Under the pieces are notes generated by a model. That model searched no databases, was not told the DNA's origin, and saw nothing but the letters and a program-made list of their open reading frames with translations. Positions 61,964 through 64,000 of a DNA stretch of 64,000 nt are shown here, in pieces. A program made the translations under genes and the position numbers. Origin of the DNA: Spirodela intermedia (taxonomy: Eukaryota; Streptophyta; Magnoliopsida; Alismatales; Araceae); contig LR746273.1 in NCBI GenBank assembly GCA_902729315.2, positions 6,530,501 through 6,594,500 of the forward strand, read 5' to 3'. How positions within the stretch are numbered: position 1 is the stretch's first letter; each line of letters starts with the position of its first letter.

Positions 61964-63928
61964 TCATGCAACAGGAGCCGCACAGCAGATGTTGAGGATA
62001 TCGTCCAACGGCGCATGGTCACCTGTTCCCTCGTCCTTCCTCGCATACAGCAGCCGCCTCCCCTTGAAAATATACATACCGCCCTGGGAAGTACGGAAAT
62101 TAATGAGCAATCAAGGCAAGAGAACTATACTAATCAGTGAAGACCAAGAAAAGAAAGTTTGGTAATAGGAACTATATTAATGGGTTAAGGCTTGGGAGAA
62201 AATGTTGTTAAAATATACATTACCTAGAGAAGCAGGGAAATAAATGAGTAACTAGGGAACAAGAACTATACTACTTGGCCAAAATAAATGAAATATGCAC
62301 AGCATCCAGTGAAATAGGGAAACAAATGAGCAATTAGGGTATCAGAGACATAATGATTAGGTCAAGCCCAAGGAAGCAAACGTTCGATGATATACAAATC
62401 AGCATGAGAAGCGGGGAAATTAACGAGTAATTAGGAAATAAGAACTATATCAATCGATCAACACCTAGGAAAAATTGCGAGTGCATAGAAATACTGGACT
62501 AACCTGCTGCAATACACCACTCCGATCATCTGGAGTAGCTTCGACTGTATAGTTCTTCACAGCTTTCTGCAGAGACTCGAATCTTGAAAAGACCTTTGCC
62601 TGTTAAATTCAGTAAGAGACGTGTCAATTAATAGTAAGGAACGAGTTACAGTTACAAAATTTTAATTTAGATATACTTGTTTAAGAAGTCATGGTATTTG
62701 AGCATGAATGTCAAATTATGATTCATTGTCACTAAATGCTAATTTTTTACATACGTGTTTCTTTTCGGGGAACATTGAATTTCATAAATATTGAAACGGA
62801 AAGAAGAAATCTTACACTAGCTGGGTTAAAGAAAGTCCGGCCAAAACCATAATAGAGGCCCAGAACGTCATACGCCTGAAAAAAACTTATTAGGAAACAG
62901 TAGTCATGAGTCAAATGTCACAAATGAGCAGGAATATATAGATGTGCACCTTACGATCTGGGTCTGCATAAAGGCAATCCAATGGGAATGGTAGCTGCAA
63001 AAAAAATTAAGAGGAGAATTAAAAATATTGTATGAAATTGTAGAAGGCAAGGGTTCATAATTTGTGAGGATTTTTTGGAACAGCGAGATCCAAACTCGTA
63101 ATTTGCAATAATTTTCAAAGCAACACAGCATGAATATCATAAAGAGAAATCAGCATGGAAACTTATCTTAATAGGATAGTTTGTACGCTGATTTACATCG
63201 ATATACTACTGTCTTAATGTGTCATATATCCATCCTTTTTGAACAACTGGGAAGCTAATAAAGAAAATTTTCTTGCTTTTGAAAAAATAGTGTATTCTGA
63301 TCTCCCTAGTTAAATAATTAATAAGATTCATTGGGAGCAGAGGATCTACTTGGTCCAATCCTTGTGGGCTAACTGGGAAACTGAAACCCAAAAATAAACT
63401 GTGGGATGTAGGAGCTTTTTATTCTCTCAATTGTAGGGGTTTGGTGGGTTGAGAATCGGAATTTTAAATCGACGATGCTGAGGGCATATTTTTCCAAAGC
63501 GAGTTCTCCACTAATGGTAGCTTCACTGTCGACTAAAACTTAACCCTCATTTTCCTGACTGTCCTCTGTTTCTGAGGTTTTCTTCCGCTTTTTTGTTAGA
63601 ACAGTTAACGGTATTCCGTCAAAAAATTGTAATCCAAAAGGAAAAAAACTAAGGATATAAGATCTTACCCTCTCAGCAAGGATGCGAGCTTTTTCAGGAG
63701 CACCAACTCCTACCGCAATCAGCTTGACACCAGCTGAATCGAATCGCACCTTTGACTCTTTCAAAGTAGAAGCAAGCTCCCAGCTTAGGTAATGTAGAAA
63801 GAAGATTCAAACGGTGTTAGTTATATACTATAATGTCAACAAGATATAACTGATATAACAAGTAAGAGAATCTAATCATACCAACATGGACACCCAAAAT
63901 GCCTTAAAAGCGCAACCACTGCCATTCC
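61964..63928 (-). CDS. PRX-like2 / AhpC-TSA-type thioredoxin-fold protein, 3' part
   Basis: Six exons are visible on the minus strand: 63928-63882, 63783-63669, 62994-62950, 62875-62816, 62599-62504 and 62083-61964, all GT-AG and in phase. They encode the last 160 residues; earlier exons lie beyond the right edge. The sequence begins GMAVVALLRHFGCPCCWELA, which carries the redox-active CPCC region. It continues with VGAPEKARILAER, LPFPLDCLYADPDRKAYDVLGLYYG, RTFFNPAS and GVLQQGG, and ends near ARKDEGTGDHAPLDDIL. This is the plant relative of PRXL2/AAED1 peroxiredoxin-like proteins (the Arabidopsis At2g37240 and At5g65840 group), thioredoxin-fold proteins of poorly defined, presumably redox, function. 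The N-terminal plastid targeting region expected in the family is not in the window. Intron 5 contains degenerate repeats. Confidence 0.9.
62088..62460. repeat. Degenerate repeated motif in a PRX-like intron
   Basis: Four related stretches start near 62088, 62229, 62311 and 62407. Each has a GGAAAT/GGGAAA..AATGAG/AACGAG block, then TAA/CAA-T-AGG and usually AGAACTATA. Spacing is irregular (about 140, 80 and 95 bases), and all lie between the last two exons of the PRX-like gene. They look like old, diverged tandem duplications. Confidence 0.7.
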
Positions 63929-64000
63929 CTGGAACAGAAATACGGTTAATAACTTAAGGAGATGAAAGAATATGCTTTAACAGAGAGGCATCATTGAAAC

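Noticed and set aside
1-64000. tRNA, rRNA, CRISPR arrays, operons or bacterial-type signals
   Set aside because: None was found on reading, and the gene structures are those of a plant nuclear genome.

Overview
The window is nuclear DNA from a flowering plant. All eight recognisable protein genes are plant families with GT-AG (one GC-AG) introns, long GA/CT microsatellites lie near them, and decayed LTR retrotransposons fill the AT-rich space between. A monocot is the best guess: coding exons are GC-rich against AT-rich surroundings, and the class I KNOX protein ends like monocot OSH15/ROUGH SHEATH1 proteins. The species cannot be named from sequence alone.

Layout. 0.3-1 kb: Ty3/gypsy relic. 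3.7-16.2 kb: a gene island with a DUF1005 gene (+), COX6A for mitochondrial complex IV (-), a TauE/SafE sulfite-exporter-like membrane protein (-, 12 exons) and an EPFL2-like secreted cysteine-rich peptide (-). 17-34.1 kb: an AT-rich retrotransposon desert with two decayed Ty1/copia relics, then a nearly complete but dead short-LTR copia element (26.8-34.1 kb). Its 5' LTR and flank form a 220-bp-arm inverted repeat, and it has been interrupted twice by copies of one unidentified repeat. 36.8-39.6 kb: a BP/KNAT1 (OSH15)-type KNOX homeobox gene (-). 48.2-48.6 kb: a broken PR-1 (CAP domain) pseudogene (-). 51.8-53.8 kb: an ACC synthase gene (-) with a type-2-like body that lacks the usual ETO1-target tail. 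58.6-61.0 kb: EGY3, a plastid site-2-protease relative without a catalytic zinc motif (-). 62.0-63.9 kb: the 3' part of a PRX-like2/AhpC-TSA thioredoxin-fold gene (-) that continues past the right edge.

The genes do not form a pathway or an operon. Exon models were built by hand from splice sites, reading phase and remembered family sequence. All eight keep phase across every junction. I found no convincing new biological system. The observations most worth a second look are the tail-less ACC synthase, the long hairpin at the copia 5' end, the repeated insertion inside that element, the three-copy repeat at 56.5 kb, and the cluster of respiratory-gene promoter motifs upstream of COX6A.
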